Positions 37,078-45,802 of a stretch of 64,000 bases of DNA are shown piece after piece (position 1 is the first letter of the stretch; each line of letters opens with the position of its first letter). Below the pieces are notes generated by a model. That model saw only the letters and a list, made by a program, of their open reading frames with translations. It was not told the origin of the DNA and made no database searches. Location: assembly GCF_003201815.1 (NCBI RefSeq), contig NZ_QJKB01000017.1:1-64000 (forward strand). The letters run 5' to 3'. A program made the translations under genes and the position numbers. This stretch comes from Undibacterium pigrum (lineage in GTDB: Bacteria; Pseudomonadota; Gammaproteobacteria; Burkholderiales; Burkholderiaceae_D).

Positions 37078-37950
37078 ATGCGCCTTATTAAATCAAACTG
37101 GTTTTTAGCTGCACTTGTTGTTGGAGCCAGCAGCCAGCTGGTGGCGTGCATGCATGTTGACATCACTGACAAGCAATACATACGTCCCGACAGTTCAACC
37201 GGCTATAAGCTCAGGCAAAAATTGACGCAGGACGATATACAGAAAATCAATCCGGCGGTACAGCTCAAGGATGAAACTGTCATCGCCGCCGACCAGACCA
37301 GGCTGGAAGGTGCTGCATTCCATCAAAATGGCAGCAAAGTCACCGTACTGTATTTTGGTGGCAACCTCTCTCATGTGGAAGACTCATTGCCTTTCATGTT
37401 GAAAAACATAGGCAGTTGCAATGTCAATCTGGTGAGCTTTGACTATCGCGGTTATGGTCGCACTGCAGGTATGCCTGACATTAAAAACCTGCAGGAAGAT
37501 GCCTTGAAAATTTATGATGCTGTGCGCGCCAAAACTACTGGCAAACTGGTCGTGCACGGGCACTCCATGGGCAGTTTTGCGACTGGCTTTATTGCGGAAC
37601 AGCGCCAGCCAGATGGCATCGTCCTGGAAACCACGGCCAGCAATGTCAGGGACATGGTGTCGCTGTCCACTCCGTGGTATGCCAAGCCTTTTGTCAGCAT
37701 CAATATCCAGGAAAGCTTGCAGCAGGTAGATAACATCAGGGCGATGTCGCACTACCAGGGGCCAACGCTGGTACTGACGGCAGAAAAAGACAAGCAGACT
37801 CCGGCAGAACTTGGGCAAAAGGTATATGAAGCAATTCCGTCCAAGACCAAGCGCCAGTTATTCATCAAGGACGCTGGACACACAGGCTTGTTACGCCGTA
37901 CCGATGTGCAAAAAGCCTATTGCGAATATATACAACAAGTCAGTCTTTGA
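37078..37950 (+). CDS. Alpha/beta hydrolase lipoprotein, copy 2
   Basis: The 290-residue paralogue of 34032-34904 has lipobox LVAC (C24), the shared MHVDITDKQYIRPDSSTGYK segment, the elbow GHSMGS and a GHTG histidine. It begins with an ATG preceded by GGAGAC. The same length and strong sequence match indicate duplication of a common ancestor, with the MBL/LysR genes between the copies. Substrate is unknown. Confidence 0.83.
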   Translation: MRLIKSNWFLAALVVGASSQLVACMHVDITDKQYIRPDSSTGYKLRQKLTQDDIQKINPAVQLKDETVIAADQTRLEGAAFHQNGSKVTVLYFGGNLSHVEDSLPFMLKNIGSCNVNLVSFDYRGYGRTAGMPDIKNLQEDALKIYDAVRAKTTGKLVVHGHSMGSFATGFIAEQRQPDGIVLETTASNVRDMVSLSTPWYAKPFVSINIQESLQQVDNIRAMSHYQGPTLVLTAEKDKQTPAELGQKVYEAIPSKTKRQLFIKDAGHTGLLRRTDVQKAYCEYIQQVSL

Positions 37951-37957
37951 AATATAA

Positions 37958-38101
<144 letters not shown>

Positions 38102-38545
38102 TCAGCAAGGCATTGAGATGTCTTAAAAACCTGTTTGGTTTGAAATTGACAAGTGCATGTGAAATTGATTTGCATCAATGACAGCGGATTGCGGCTTAAC
38201 AAAGCAATTTGACAATAAAAAGACAGCATTTTGCTCATTTCTCTGGCGATTTATCGACAAATCACGAGGAAAGTATGGTATTCAGGGTATAATCCTATTG
38301 CAAAAGAATTCTTATCTTCTGATAAATTGCTGTGTTTCTGCGCTGTGTTCCTGAAATAAGCGTCTCCAGTAACAAGCTGTTGAGAACTTCTGTATTACCT
38401 ACTGGCCTTTAGCGCATTCTTCTCGCTGGTATCCAAGTACTGTGTTGATGTGATGGCAAAACCATCGGTGCACAGCCTCTTTCAACACTCACACTCTTGC
38501 GGCTTTAGCTTCAGGCAATCAGAAGTGAGTTCACCGTAATCCCTT

Positions 38546-38569
38546 GCAGATGATTATGTGATCATCTGC
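38546..38569 (+). promoter_or_regulatory. Hairpin in the infA leader
   Basis: GCAGATGAT and ATCATCTGC form a 9-bp perfect stem around TATGTG, 58 bases before the infA start. There is no following T-run, so it is a candidate for a regulatory mRNA structure or protein-binding site rather than a terminator. Confidence 0.4.
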
Positions 38570-38626
38570 CATCAGTGACGCAGTCTGTGCACAGGTGTCA
38601 CGCCCTACTATAAAGATGAAAAAACC

Positions 38627-38890
38627 ATGGCAAAAGAAGAACTGTTGGAAATGAGTGGTCAAGTTGAAGAAGTGCTGCCCGATTCACGTTTTCGTGTGAA
38701 TCTGGAAAACGGTCACAAACTGATCGCTTACACGTCCGGCAAAATGCGTCAGCATCACATACGCATACTGGCCGGTGACAAGGTGACACTGGAATTGTCC
38801 CCTTATGATTTGAGCAAGGGCAGAATTACTTTCCGCCATATTGAAACACGCGGGCCATCAGGTGGTGGTCAGCAACGTCGTCGTTACTGA
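38627..38890 (+). CDS. infA: Translation initiation factor IF-1
   Basis: The 87-residue protein begins [20 protein letters not shown] and has the S1-type OB fold of IF-1, including [20 protein letters not shown] and [20 protein letters not shown]. It extends past the usual ~72 residues with a Gly/Arg-rich tail [12 protein letters not shown]. Such a second, longer IF-1 is common in betaproteobacteria and lies outside the ribosomal protein operons, as here. An intrinsic terminator follows at 38931. Confidence 0.94.
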   Translation: MAKEELLEMSGQVEEVLPDSRFRVNLENGHKLIAYTSGKMRQHHIRILAGDKVTLELSPYDLSKGRITFRHIETRGPSGGGQQRRRY

Positions 38891-38930
38891 TCGCAGCTCA
38901 TCGTAGCTGGCAGCAAATATTGCAGATGTG

Positions 38931-38959
38931 AAAAAATGGGGCATTGGCCCCATTTTTTT
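38931..38959 (+). terminator. Intrinsic terminator after infA
   Basis: AAAAAATGGGGC and its complement GGCCCCATTTTTT form a strong hairpin with a run of T residues on the right and A residues on the left. It serves infA and, on the opposite strand, the convergent carboxymuconolactone decarboxylase-family gene. Confidence 0.88.
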
Positions 38960-38991
38960 GTCTTGTTATTTTGATTTCCAGGCTGTTTGAT

Positions 38992-39576
38992 TTATTCAGG
39001 AAAGCGCACCAGCTTCTTCCCATCCCTGGGTAGCTGATACTGCGCCACATTCATCTGCATGGCCAGCAAAGTGTAATAGGCGTTGATGCCTGTCAGATCC
39101 ACTATTCCCTTCTTACCAAAGCGCTTTTCTGCACGTTCGTAGCTGTGGTCGGACACACGTTTGTTCTTGTGTAACTCCATTGAAAAGTCATAAACGATCT
39201 CTTCATCGTCTGTCATGCCTGTCGGGCGTCTGCCATCGGCAATTGCTGCTGTCACTTCTGGCTTGATACCCGCCTTAAGAGCGATGGGATGATGGACATA
39301 CCATTCATAATCCTGCGACCATTCTCTAGCAGTGATCAGTATCACCAGTTCGCTGAGTGTGGTGCCTAATGCGGATTGGTAACGCAGATAATCGCCCATA
39401 GCGCGTGCCTGGCTCATGACTTGCGGGCTGTGCATCAAGGGCTCGAAAGGGCCAAAGACTGGCACCTTGCGCGTTGCCAGGAATTCTTCCGCAGCTTTCT
39501 TTTGTTCTTCTGTGTATTGCGATGGCGGTATCGCAGGAAGGCGTTCGGCAGCCTGGGCCTGGGTGTTGATCGTCAT
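38992..39576 (-). CDS. Carboxymuconolactone decarboxylase (CMD) family protein
   Basis: The 194-residue all-helical protein matches CMD-like proteins through the LGTTLSELVILITAREWSQDYEWYVH segment. The CxxC redox motif of AhpD-type peroxidases is absent; the protein has no cysteines at all. It is therefore not an alkylhydroperoxidase by that mechanism. The closest recognised role is uncertain. It lies immediately downstream (on the minus strand) of the malonate operon end with an 86-base gap. Confidence 0.8.
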   Translation of the reverse strand: MTINTQAQAAERLPAIPPSQYTEEQKKAAEEFLATRKVPVFGPFEPLMHSPQVMSQARAMGDYLRYQSALGTTLSELVILITAREWSQDYEWYVHHPIALKAGIKPEVTAAIADGRRPTGMTDDEEIVYDFSMELHKNKRVSDHSYERAEKRFGKKGIVDLTGINAYYTLLAMQMNVAQYQLPRDGKKLVRFPE

Positions 39577-39662
39577 GGTGATCTAAACAGAAATGATAGT
39601 AAGTGCCAGTGTAATACGTTTCATGAGCTCTCCTGTCATTGGCGCATTCAGCAGTATGAAAT

Positions 39663-40598
39663 TCAATTCTCGTTCTGGCGTCGTATCCATTGAATTACGC
39701 CGTCAAGGCTACGAAAATCTGCGATGGAACGGCAGGCAATGTGCGGGTGGCGGGTCTGCAGCATTTTGGACAGTGCAGAACCCGGCCCCAGTTCCAGCAC
39801 ATAGCTGATGCCGTTTTCAGCCAGTGCATCCATGCAGGCATGCCATTGTATGGTCCGCGTCAATTGTGCCAGCAAGCTGCTGCGTATGATCGCTGGCTCT
39901 GTGACTTTTTCGGCGTTGATACCTGCCAATACAGGAACGCTGGTTTCATGCATGGGAGTGTCGTTCAGCGCTTGCGCAAAACCCGGCACAGCAGCCAGCA
40001 TCAGGGGAGTATGCGAGGCGATGTGTACTGCAATCTCTGTACGCGTAATATCATGCCCTGGCAGTCTGGCTATTTCTGGTATTGCCGCGCTGATGTGTTC
40101 TGCCAGTCCAGCGATGATGGCCTTGTTGTCAGCCGTGATGATGGCGACGTGCAGATCATGGCTTGCTGCAAATTTTTCTATATCGGCGATGGCAACGCCA
40201 GACACTGCCAGCATGCGTTGCGGATCATGCACGCAAGCCTGCATCAAACTGGCGCGGGTAGTGGCAAGTTGCAGTGCAGCTTGTGCATCCATGCTAGCGC
40301 TGACCGCATGTGCAGCGATTTCGCCTATGCTATATCCGGCAATCAAATCTGGCTGCGGTAAATTATCCCGTAACGCCAGCCAGTTGGCCAGCGTGGCTGC
40401 GACGATCAAAGGCTGGGCATAGCGATTTTCAAATAGCAGATCTGGCGATGAAAGTGCATCTGCGAGTGTATGTTGCCCTATCTTACGGTTCAAGACTCCG
40501 TGCAAAAAACTGGCTGCCTGCATATGCTGATTTGCCAGCGCGAACATATCGACAGATTGCGCACCCTGCCCCGGACATAGCAGGGCAAACTTATTCAT
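39663..40598 (-). CDS. mdcH: Malonate decarboxylase, malonyl transferase subunit (epsilon)
   Basis: The 311-residue protein begins MNKFALLCPGQGAQSVDMF and has the FabD-like nucleophile motif GYSIGE with S90. MdcH transfers malonyl from malonyl-CoA to the acyl carrier protein and so charges the decarboxylase. It is the last gene of the mdc operon, overlapping mdcB by eight bases. Upstream in-frame codons within mdcB are not part of the protein. Confidence 0.9.
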   Translation of the reverse strand: MNKFALLCPGQGAQSVDMFALANQHMQAASFLHGVLNRKIGQHTLADALSSPDLLFENRYAQPLIVAATLANWLALRDNLPQPDLIAGYSIGEIAAHAVSASMDAQAALQLATTRASLMQACVHDPQRMLAVSGVAIADIEKFAASHDLHVAIITADNKAIIAGLAEHISAAIPEIARLPGHDITRTEIAVHIASHTPLMLAAVPGFAQALNDTPMHETSVPVLAGINAEKVTEPAIIRSSLLAQLTRTIQWHACMDALAENGISYVLELGPGSALSKMLQTRHPHIACRSIADFRSLDGVIQWIRRQNEN

Positions 40599-41514
40599 GT
40601 ATCCTCGCCGTAGAAAATTCTTCCTGACATAGCTGCACAAAGCAGCTTGCTGCCAGCATGTCAGCCGCACCACCCGGCGACAACCTGCGCGTGATAAATT
40701 CCTGATGATAGTTTTCTGCCAGACGCAACCATGCTGAATTGGCTGTGCCGCCCTGCTGCAGGAAATTTTTTGCAGCATCCCTGGCGTAAGCTATACCTGT
40801 CGCACCACCACGGTGATACAAGTTGGTGTCGCTGATGTGAGCCATCAGCGTGAAGAAACAATCTATCTGCGCCAGATGCAGCTTACGGCCTTCTCGCAGG
40901 CTTTGCTGCAGACGTGGCAAAGCAAGTTCAAAGATGGAGGGAAATCCCAACGCAGCCTCTTCCCTGGCACCGCTGGCCGCGTATTGTTTTGCGGCCTGCA
41001 AACCGTGACTGAGATGAGGCGCATCTTCTGGAGCACTATGCTCAGCCAATGCCTGCCCCCATTGCGAAATAAGGGCTAGTCGTAAAGTTGCCTCCGTCAA
41101 TACACCGTCATTCGATAAACAATATCCAGCCGCTGCACTGAGCATACCCAAGGCAAAAATGGCACCGCGATGCGTATTAATGCCCCTGGTCGCTTTCAGC
41201 ATGCGCTGTTCTGCTGCTATGCCCAGTTGCTTTAGCACTTTGAATTCAGCACCAGCGGCACCGGCGAGTGCAATGTCCCTGAAGTAGTGGCGTAGCGAAA
41301 ACAGGCTGCGCATGAAGCAGCTTGCATCCATGTCTGCATGGCTGCCATTGTCGCGCAGGGATACCAGGCCGGGCTTGGGATACAAGACCAGTTCGGCATA
41401 CAGGCTGCGCACTGCGAGTATGGCGATCTGCTGCGAGCTATTTGTTCTTTGACGCGAAACTGTCGGCACTTGAACTGAATATCGCTCAAGCTGCACAGGT
41501 GCCTGCCTTAGCAT
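40591..41514 (-). CDS. mdcB: Triphosphoribosyl-dephospho-CoA synthase
   Basis: The 307-residue protein matches the CitG/MdcB family through ELVLYPKPGLVSLRDNGSHA followed by DMDASCF. It makes the 2'-(5''-triphosphoribosyl)-3'-dephospho-CoA precursor of the malonate decarboxylase prosthetic group from ATP and dephospho-CoA. Its neighbour mdcG uses the product. The gene overlaps mdcG by 7 bases at its start and mdcH by 8 bases at its end. Confidence 0.9.
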   Translation of the reverse strand: MLRQAPVQLERYSVQVPTVSRQRTNSSQQIAILAVRSLYAELVLYPKPGLVSLRDNGSHADMDASCFMRSLFSLRHYFRDIALAGAAGAEFKVLKQLGIAAEQRMLKATRGINTHRGAIFALGMLSAAAGYCLSNDGVLTEATLRLALISQWGQALAEHSAPEDAPHLSHGLQAAKQYAASGAREEAALGFPSIFELALPRLQQSLREGRKLHLAQIDCFFTLMAHISDTNLYHRGGATGIAYARDAAKNFLQQGGTANSAWLRLAENYHQEFITRRLSPGGAADMLAASCFVQLCQEEFSTARIHE

Positions 41515-42209
41515 GGCAATTCACCCTCAGCTAAAAGCTCGCATAAGCTTTGCCGCGTACGCAGGCTGACGCCATGCATGTCCTTGACCATCACGCGTTG
41601 CTGATTAAAATCCTGTCCTGGGTGGGCGGGCTGTATCCATTCTCTCCAGGCCACTGCGGCCTCACCGGGGAAGATAATCTCGCCATCAATAGGCAAGCCC
41701 TGCTGCTCCAGCTGCTGCTCCTGCAACAGCGCCAGACCCGCACGCAATTGCGCCTGGTGATAAGGCCGGAACAGGATGTCGATATCTGAAGTCGCACTCA
41801 GATAATCTTGCCCCGTCAAAAATTGCATGGCGACCGAGCCATACACACGTAGCTTGATACCCGCCATCAGGGCTTGTTGATGCAGACTTTGCAAGCCTGC
41901 CTGCCAGGCATGTGGCACAACTGCGATGACAGTATGCAGGGACAAGGCAGACTGGTGGATGGCGATGTGCTCGGCTTTTACTATCGCAGCAAAGCGCGGC
42001 TTGTTGCCATTGACAGGCGGTAGCGGGAAACCTATGCAGACTTCATCTTCCGCCGCATCAGGATGACGGCGTGTGACTACGGCTGGCCATTCTTCCTGCT
42101 GCCATTGCCTGAGCAGCTCTGGTGCGCCAAAAGACTGCAAAACAGCCAGCCATGCTTCGTCAGCAAGCCAGACCAGATCATGTCTTTGATATTGCGCGAT
42201 ACTGTCCAT
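41508..42209 (-). CDS. mdcG: Malonate decarboxylase holo-ACP synthase (phosphoribosyl-dephospho-CoA transferase)
   Basis: The 233-residue nucleotidyltransferase carries the motif LRVYGSVAMQFLTGQDYLSA followed by TSDIDILFRP, with the two metal-binding Asp residues. MdcG attaches the phosphoribosyl-dephospho-CoA group to the Ser of apo-MdcC. It lies between mdcE and mdcB with a 3-base gap and a 7-base overlap. Confidence 0.88.
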   Translation of the reverse strand: MDSIAQYQRHDLVWLADEAWLAVLQSFGAPELLRQWQQEEWPAVVTRRHPDAAEDEVCIGFPLPPVNGNKPRFAAIVKAEHIAIHQSALSLHTVIAVVPHAWQAGLQSLHQQALMAGIKLRVYGSVAMQFLTGQDYLSATSDIDILFRPYHQAQLRAGLALLQEQQLEQQGLPIDGEIIFPGEAAVAWREWIQPAHPGQDFNQQRVMVKDMHGVSLRTRQSLCELLAEGELPC

Positions 42210-42212
42210 ACC

Positions 42213-42926
42213 TTATTGTACTTGTGCCGCCTGAGATAGAACAGCCTCTATTACCTCCTGCGACTTGCGGCGTCCACCACGCTGCTGACCCAGTTCACTG
42301 CGTCTGTCAGTTGCATCTGCCTGCAGCAGGGCCTCGCGCAAGCACAGTGCCAGATCGCCTTCCCATATCGACTGCACGCCGCCCATGCGTTCATAGTTTT
42401 TAGGGCCGGGGGCGAATACGGGATTATGCAATGCCAGCGCAGTCAGCTTTTCTTCAGGCACCTTGGTAATGCGTGCCATCGCTGGCAAACCCATGACGCG
42501 TATGGTGGCTGCTGGCAAGGCATAGCAGGCATCGGCCATCATGCCACTGGTGATGAAGCCACCAGAAAGGGCCTGGTCATAGACCAGCGCGATGATCTTG
42601 TGACCAGATTGTCTGGCTAAGTCTATGCACATACCAAGATGTGCCATATAGCTGTTAATGCCCAGCATCTCATCGCGATGGCGCAAACGCTGGCCCTGGG
42701 TATCTACCAGCAAGAGTATCGGCCTTTGCGGATGATCACGCACCGTCGCCAGCACTGCCCTGGCTTGTGCCAGTGCGATCTCCACACCTATGGGTGTATG
42801 GCCGCTGGTGCCGATGACGCTGACATCTTGTCCAGCTACATTCGCTGTGCCAGAGATAAAATCATCAACGATAGTGACCTCATGGCCTTGCGGGAATAAT
42901 TGTGCAAGCAATTGCAAGCTATCCAT
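42213..42926 (-). CDS. mdcE: Malonate decarboxylase gamma subunit
   Basis: The 237-residue protein has a crotonase/carboxyltransferase-like fold with RPILLLVDTQGQRLRHRDE and the LSGGFITSGMMADACYALP segment. With MdcD it forms the beta-gamma module that decarboxylates malonyl-S-ACP to acetyl-S-ACP. It overlaps mdcD by eight bases. Confidence 0.9.
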   Translation of the reverse strand: MDSLQLLAQLFPQGHEVTIVDDFISGTANVAGQDVSVIGTSGHTPIGVEIALAQARAVLATVRDHPQRPILLLVDTQGQRLRHRDEMLGINSYMAHLGMCIDLARQSGHKIIALVYDQALSGGFITSGMMADACYALPAATIRVMGLPAMARITKVPEEKLTALALHNPVFAPGPKNYERMGGVQSIWEGDLALCLREALLQADATDRRSELGQQRGGRRKSQEVIEAVLSQAAQVQ

Positions 42927-43818
42927 GTTGGCGCTCCGCCTGCTTAATACTGGCGCTCAGTTGCAGGAAAGCGTCGGTATCGAGCATAGCAATATCTTCA
43001 GGATGTTCTATGCCCATGGCAGCCCAGATATCCATAGGTTCGGTCTTGTTAGCAAAATCTTGCAGGCGTGCAGTCAGCATTTTTTGTTCTGCTTCCAGTG
43101 CAGCCAGACTAAGGGCAACTTCGCTTTGTACACTCTCCTGCATGGCTTGCACTATCGCGGTCTTGAAGGCAGCATCATCGTCAGCCACCAGCATCTGGCA
43201 ATCGCCTAACAGGTAGCGATGCTTGCCGCCTGTGGTACGCCATACCAGCGCACGGTCGCGTGAGTCAAATTCTTCTACGCCATTCGCGGTTTCTATGACT
43301 TCGGGGCCAGACATGGCGAGGCGCGCTTCTTCCGACATGATGATGACATTCGCGCAGCGCGAGACTATGCCCATGCCACCAAAGCAGCCATTACTGCCGC
43401 CGATGACGACAATGACAGGTATGCCCGCCGCACGCACAGCCAGCAAGGCACGCAAGACTTCAGACACGGCGATCAGGCCCGCATTGGCTTCATGCAGGCG
43501 TACACCACCCGACTCTGCCAGCAGGACCAGTGCCTGCGGTTTATGGATGACCGCAGCACGCATGAGCCCAACCAACTTGGCCCCATGCACTTCGCCAACT
43601 GCACCGCCCATGAAACCACCTTCCTGAGCAGCGACATAGACCTGTCTGCCATCGATAGTGCCGCGACCGATGACGACGCCATCATCAAAAGAAACCGGTG
43701 CGTTCAGTTGTGGCAGATGTGGGCTGGTCCATTCTTTTGCAGGCGGTAAAAATTCTGTGAAATCGCTGATCAGTGCGGCCACTCTTTGCCTGGCCGTTGC
43801 TTCCAGATAGCTGCTCAT
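42919..43818 (-). CDS. mdcD: Malonate decarboxylase beta subunit
   Basis: The 299-residue protein is an acetyl-CoA carboxylase beta-type carboxyltransferase with DGVVIGRGTIDGRQVYVAAQ, GGFMGGAVGEVHGAK, GGSNGCFGGMGI and GPEVIETANGVEEFDSRDR. It works with MdcE. It lies between mdcC and mdcE, with overlaps of four and eight bases, which shows tight translational coupling. Confidence 0.92.
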   Translation of the reverse strand: MSSYLEATARQRVAALISDFTEFLPPAKEWTSPHLPQLNAPVSFDDGVVIGRGTIDGRQVYVAAQEGGFMGGAVGEVHGAKLVGLMRAAVIHKPQALVLLAESGGVRLHEANAGLIAVSEVLRALLAVRAAGIPVIVVIGGSNGCFGGMGIVSRCANVIIMSEEARLAMSGPEVIETANGVEEFDSRDRALVWRTTGGKHRYLLGDCQMLVADDDAAFKTAIVQAMQESVQSEVALSLAALEAEQKMLTARLQDFANKTEPMDIWAAMGIEHPEDIAMLDTDAFLQLSASIKQAERQHG

Positions 43819-44129
43819 TTGACTTGCTCCAGACAGGCTTCTATGGCCTGGTCCATGCGCAGGCTGACCACCGCAGGAGTGGCCCCCATATCGTTAATGG
43901 CAATGCGGCAATCAGCCAGTTGCCAGCGCTGGTTAAAGTCATGCATGACTGCTTGCCAGATCGCACCAAAGCCAGTAGCCGCCGTGCTGATTTCTATCTC
44001 GCAGGCTAACTGCAAATCCACAGTCTGCACCAATACTTCGAGATTGCCCGAGCTGACCACGCCGACCAGTTGCGTAGCAGACCCCAGCTTGCGTTGCCCT
44101 TGCTCAAAACGGTATACCAAAGTTTCCAT
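43815..44129 (-). CDS. mdcC: Malonate decarboxylase acyl carrier protein (delta subunit)
   Basis: The 104-residue protein has the conserved VVSSGNLEVL motif with the prosthetic-group serine at position 27. It carries acetyl and malonyl groups on the phosphoribosyl-dephospho-CoA arm attached by MdcG. It begins 8 bases after mdcA and overlaps mdcD by four bases. Confidence 0.9.
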   Translation of the reverse strand: METLVYRFEQGQRKLGSATQLVGVVSSGNLEVLVQTVDLQLACEIEISTAATGFGAIWQAVMHDFNQRWQLADCRIAINDMGATPAVVSLRMDQAIEACLEQVK

Positions 44130-44137
44130 GATGATCC

Positions 44138-45802
44138 TTACCAGTTCCTGAAGCGTTTAGGCGGCTGATATAAACCGCCCGATGCGCGCACCAGGTCTTT
44201 CATATTCTTTGCGGCCAGCAGATCGCGCGTGGCCAGGCGCTTGTCTATGCCCAGGTCTTCTGCGCGTTTGATGATGCCGCGGTCACGCAGGTTTTCTACC
44301 ATACGTTTGTCACGTGCCAGGCCGACTGGCGTGTAACCTGCGACACCGCGTATGGCTTGTTCGCGCTCTTCTTCACTGCGACATAAAAGAAGATTGGCGA
44401 TGCCTTCTTCAGTCAGTATATGAGTGACGTCATCACCATAAATCATGACAGGTGGAATCGCCATCTTCGCTTGCTCTGCCAATTGCCAGGCATCGAGTTT
44501 TTCCACAAAGGCTGGTTGCATATGCTCGCGGAAAGTCTCTACCATTTGCACCACCAGTTTTTGCCCGCGCGGTATCTGCTTGCTGCCTGCACGTGCTTCG
44601 CGCCCTGCTTTTAGCCATGCGGGGCTGGCATGGCGGCGACCACGTGCGTCTGCCCCCATATTCGGCGCACCACCAAAACCGGCGATGCGGCCCAAAGTAG
44701 CCGTTGATGAATTGCCCTGCAAATCGATTTGCAGGGTGGAACCTATGAACATGTCGCAGGCATAATGTCCTGCTGCCTGTGACAGCGCACGGTTACTACG
44801 CATGCTGCCGTCGGCACCAACAAAGAAAACATCTGGCCGGGCGCGGATATAGTCTTCCATACCCAGTTCAGAACCGAAGGAATGCACGGATTCAACAAAG
44901 CCCGCTTCTATCGCGGGGATCAGGGCCGGATGCGGGTTCAGCGCCCAGTGGCTGGCGATCTTGCCTTTCAGCCCCAGCGATGCCGCATAGGTGGGCAAGA
45001 GCAATTCTATCGCGGCAGTATCAAAGCCTATGCCGTGGTTGAGGCGTTTGACTTCATATTCTGCATAGATGCCCTTGATAGCCATCATCGCCATCAAGAC
45101 CTGTATCTCGGAGATCAAGGCCGGGTCACGGGTGAACAAGGGCTCTATGTAATGCGGTGTCGGTGCCTGCACGACGAAATCGACCCAGCCTGCGGGGATA
45201 TCGACACGCGGCAAGACATCGACTATTTCATTGACCTGGGCAATCACGATGCCGGATTTGAATGCCGTGGCTTCTACTATCGTCGGCGTATCTTCAGTAT
45301 TGGGACCGGTATATAAATTACCTGCACGGTCTGCCGATTGCGCAGCCACCAGGGCCACGCGCGGTGTCAGGTCAACGAAATAGCGTGCATACAATTCCAG
45401 GTAAGTATGGATGGCACCGATATTCAATTTACCTGCCGAGGCCAGTTTGGCCAGGCGTGCCGCTTGTGGTCCCGAAAAAGAAAAATCCAGCTTGCTGGCG
45501 ATGCCCTTGTCAAATACATCCAGATGCTCAGGCAGGGCCAGCACGGATAGCAGCATGTGCAAATCATGCACGCGTGTTGCATCCAGTCTGGTGAGTGCTT
45601 TGGCCAGAAAATCTGCCTGCTTCTGGTTATTCCCTTCCAGGCAAACCCGGTCGCCTGCTTCCAGTACCGCATGCAGGCAATCACCTATGCGCTGCTGCGG
45701 CAATAGTTTGCCCTGCAAATCATTACCCAGTACGACGGCAGCCCTTTGCAGGCGCTGCTGGCGGTTGGTTTGCAGGGTGTTCCAGCGACCGGCTGCGGTC
45801 AT
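44138..45802 (-). CDS. mdcA: Malonate decarboxylase alpha subunit (acetyl-ACP:malonate ACP transferase)
   Basis: The 554-residue protein matches MdcA along its length, with GNLYTGPNTEDTPTIVEATA, the GSELGMEDYIRARPDVFFVG segment and the end LVRASGGLYQPPKRFRNW. It exchanges acetyl for malonyl on the ACP, starting the catalytic cycle. It is the first mdc gene and overlaps the TRAP large permease stop by one base, so the transporter and enzyme are one operon. Confidence 0.93.
   Translation of the reverse strand: MTAAGRWNTLQTNRQQRLQRAAVVLGNDLQGKLLPQQRIGDCLHAVLEAGDRVCLEGNNQKQADFLAKALTRLDATRVHDLHMLLSVLALPEHLDVFDKGIASKLDFSFSGPQAARLAKLASAGKLNIGAIHTYLELYARYFVDLTPRVALVAAQSADRAGNLYTGPNTEDTPTIVEATAFKSGIVIAQVNEIVDVLPRVDIPAGWVDFVVQAPTPHYIEPLFTRDPALISEIQVLMAMMAIKGIYAEYEVKRLNHGIGFDTAAIELLLPTYAASLGLKGKIASHWALNPHPALIPAIEAGFVESVHSFGSELGMEDYIRARPDVFFVGADGSMRSNRALSQAAGHYACDMFIGSTLQIDLQGNSSTATLGRIAGFGGAPNMGADARGRRHASPAWLKAGREARAGSKQIPRGQKLVVQMVETFREHMQPAFVEKLDAWQLAEQAKMAIPPVMIYGDDVTHILTEEGIANLLLCRSEEEREQAIRGVAGYTPVGLARDKRMVENLRDRGIIKRAEDLGIDKRLATRDLLAAKNMKDLVRASGGLYQPPKRFRNW

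Noticed and set aside
38254-38293. Promoter for infA from TATAAT at 38288
   Set aside because: The -10 hexamer is perfect, but the nearest -35-like sequence (TCGACA at 38254) is 28 bases away, so it is mentioned as a hint only.
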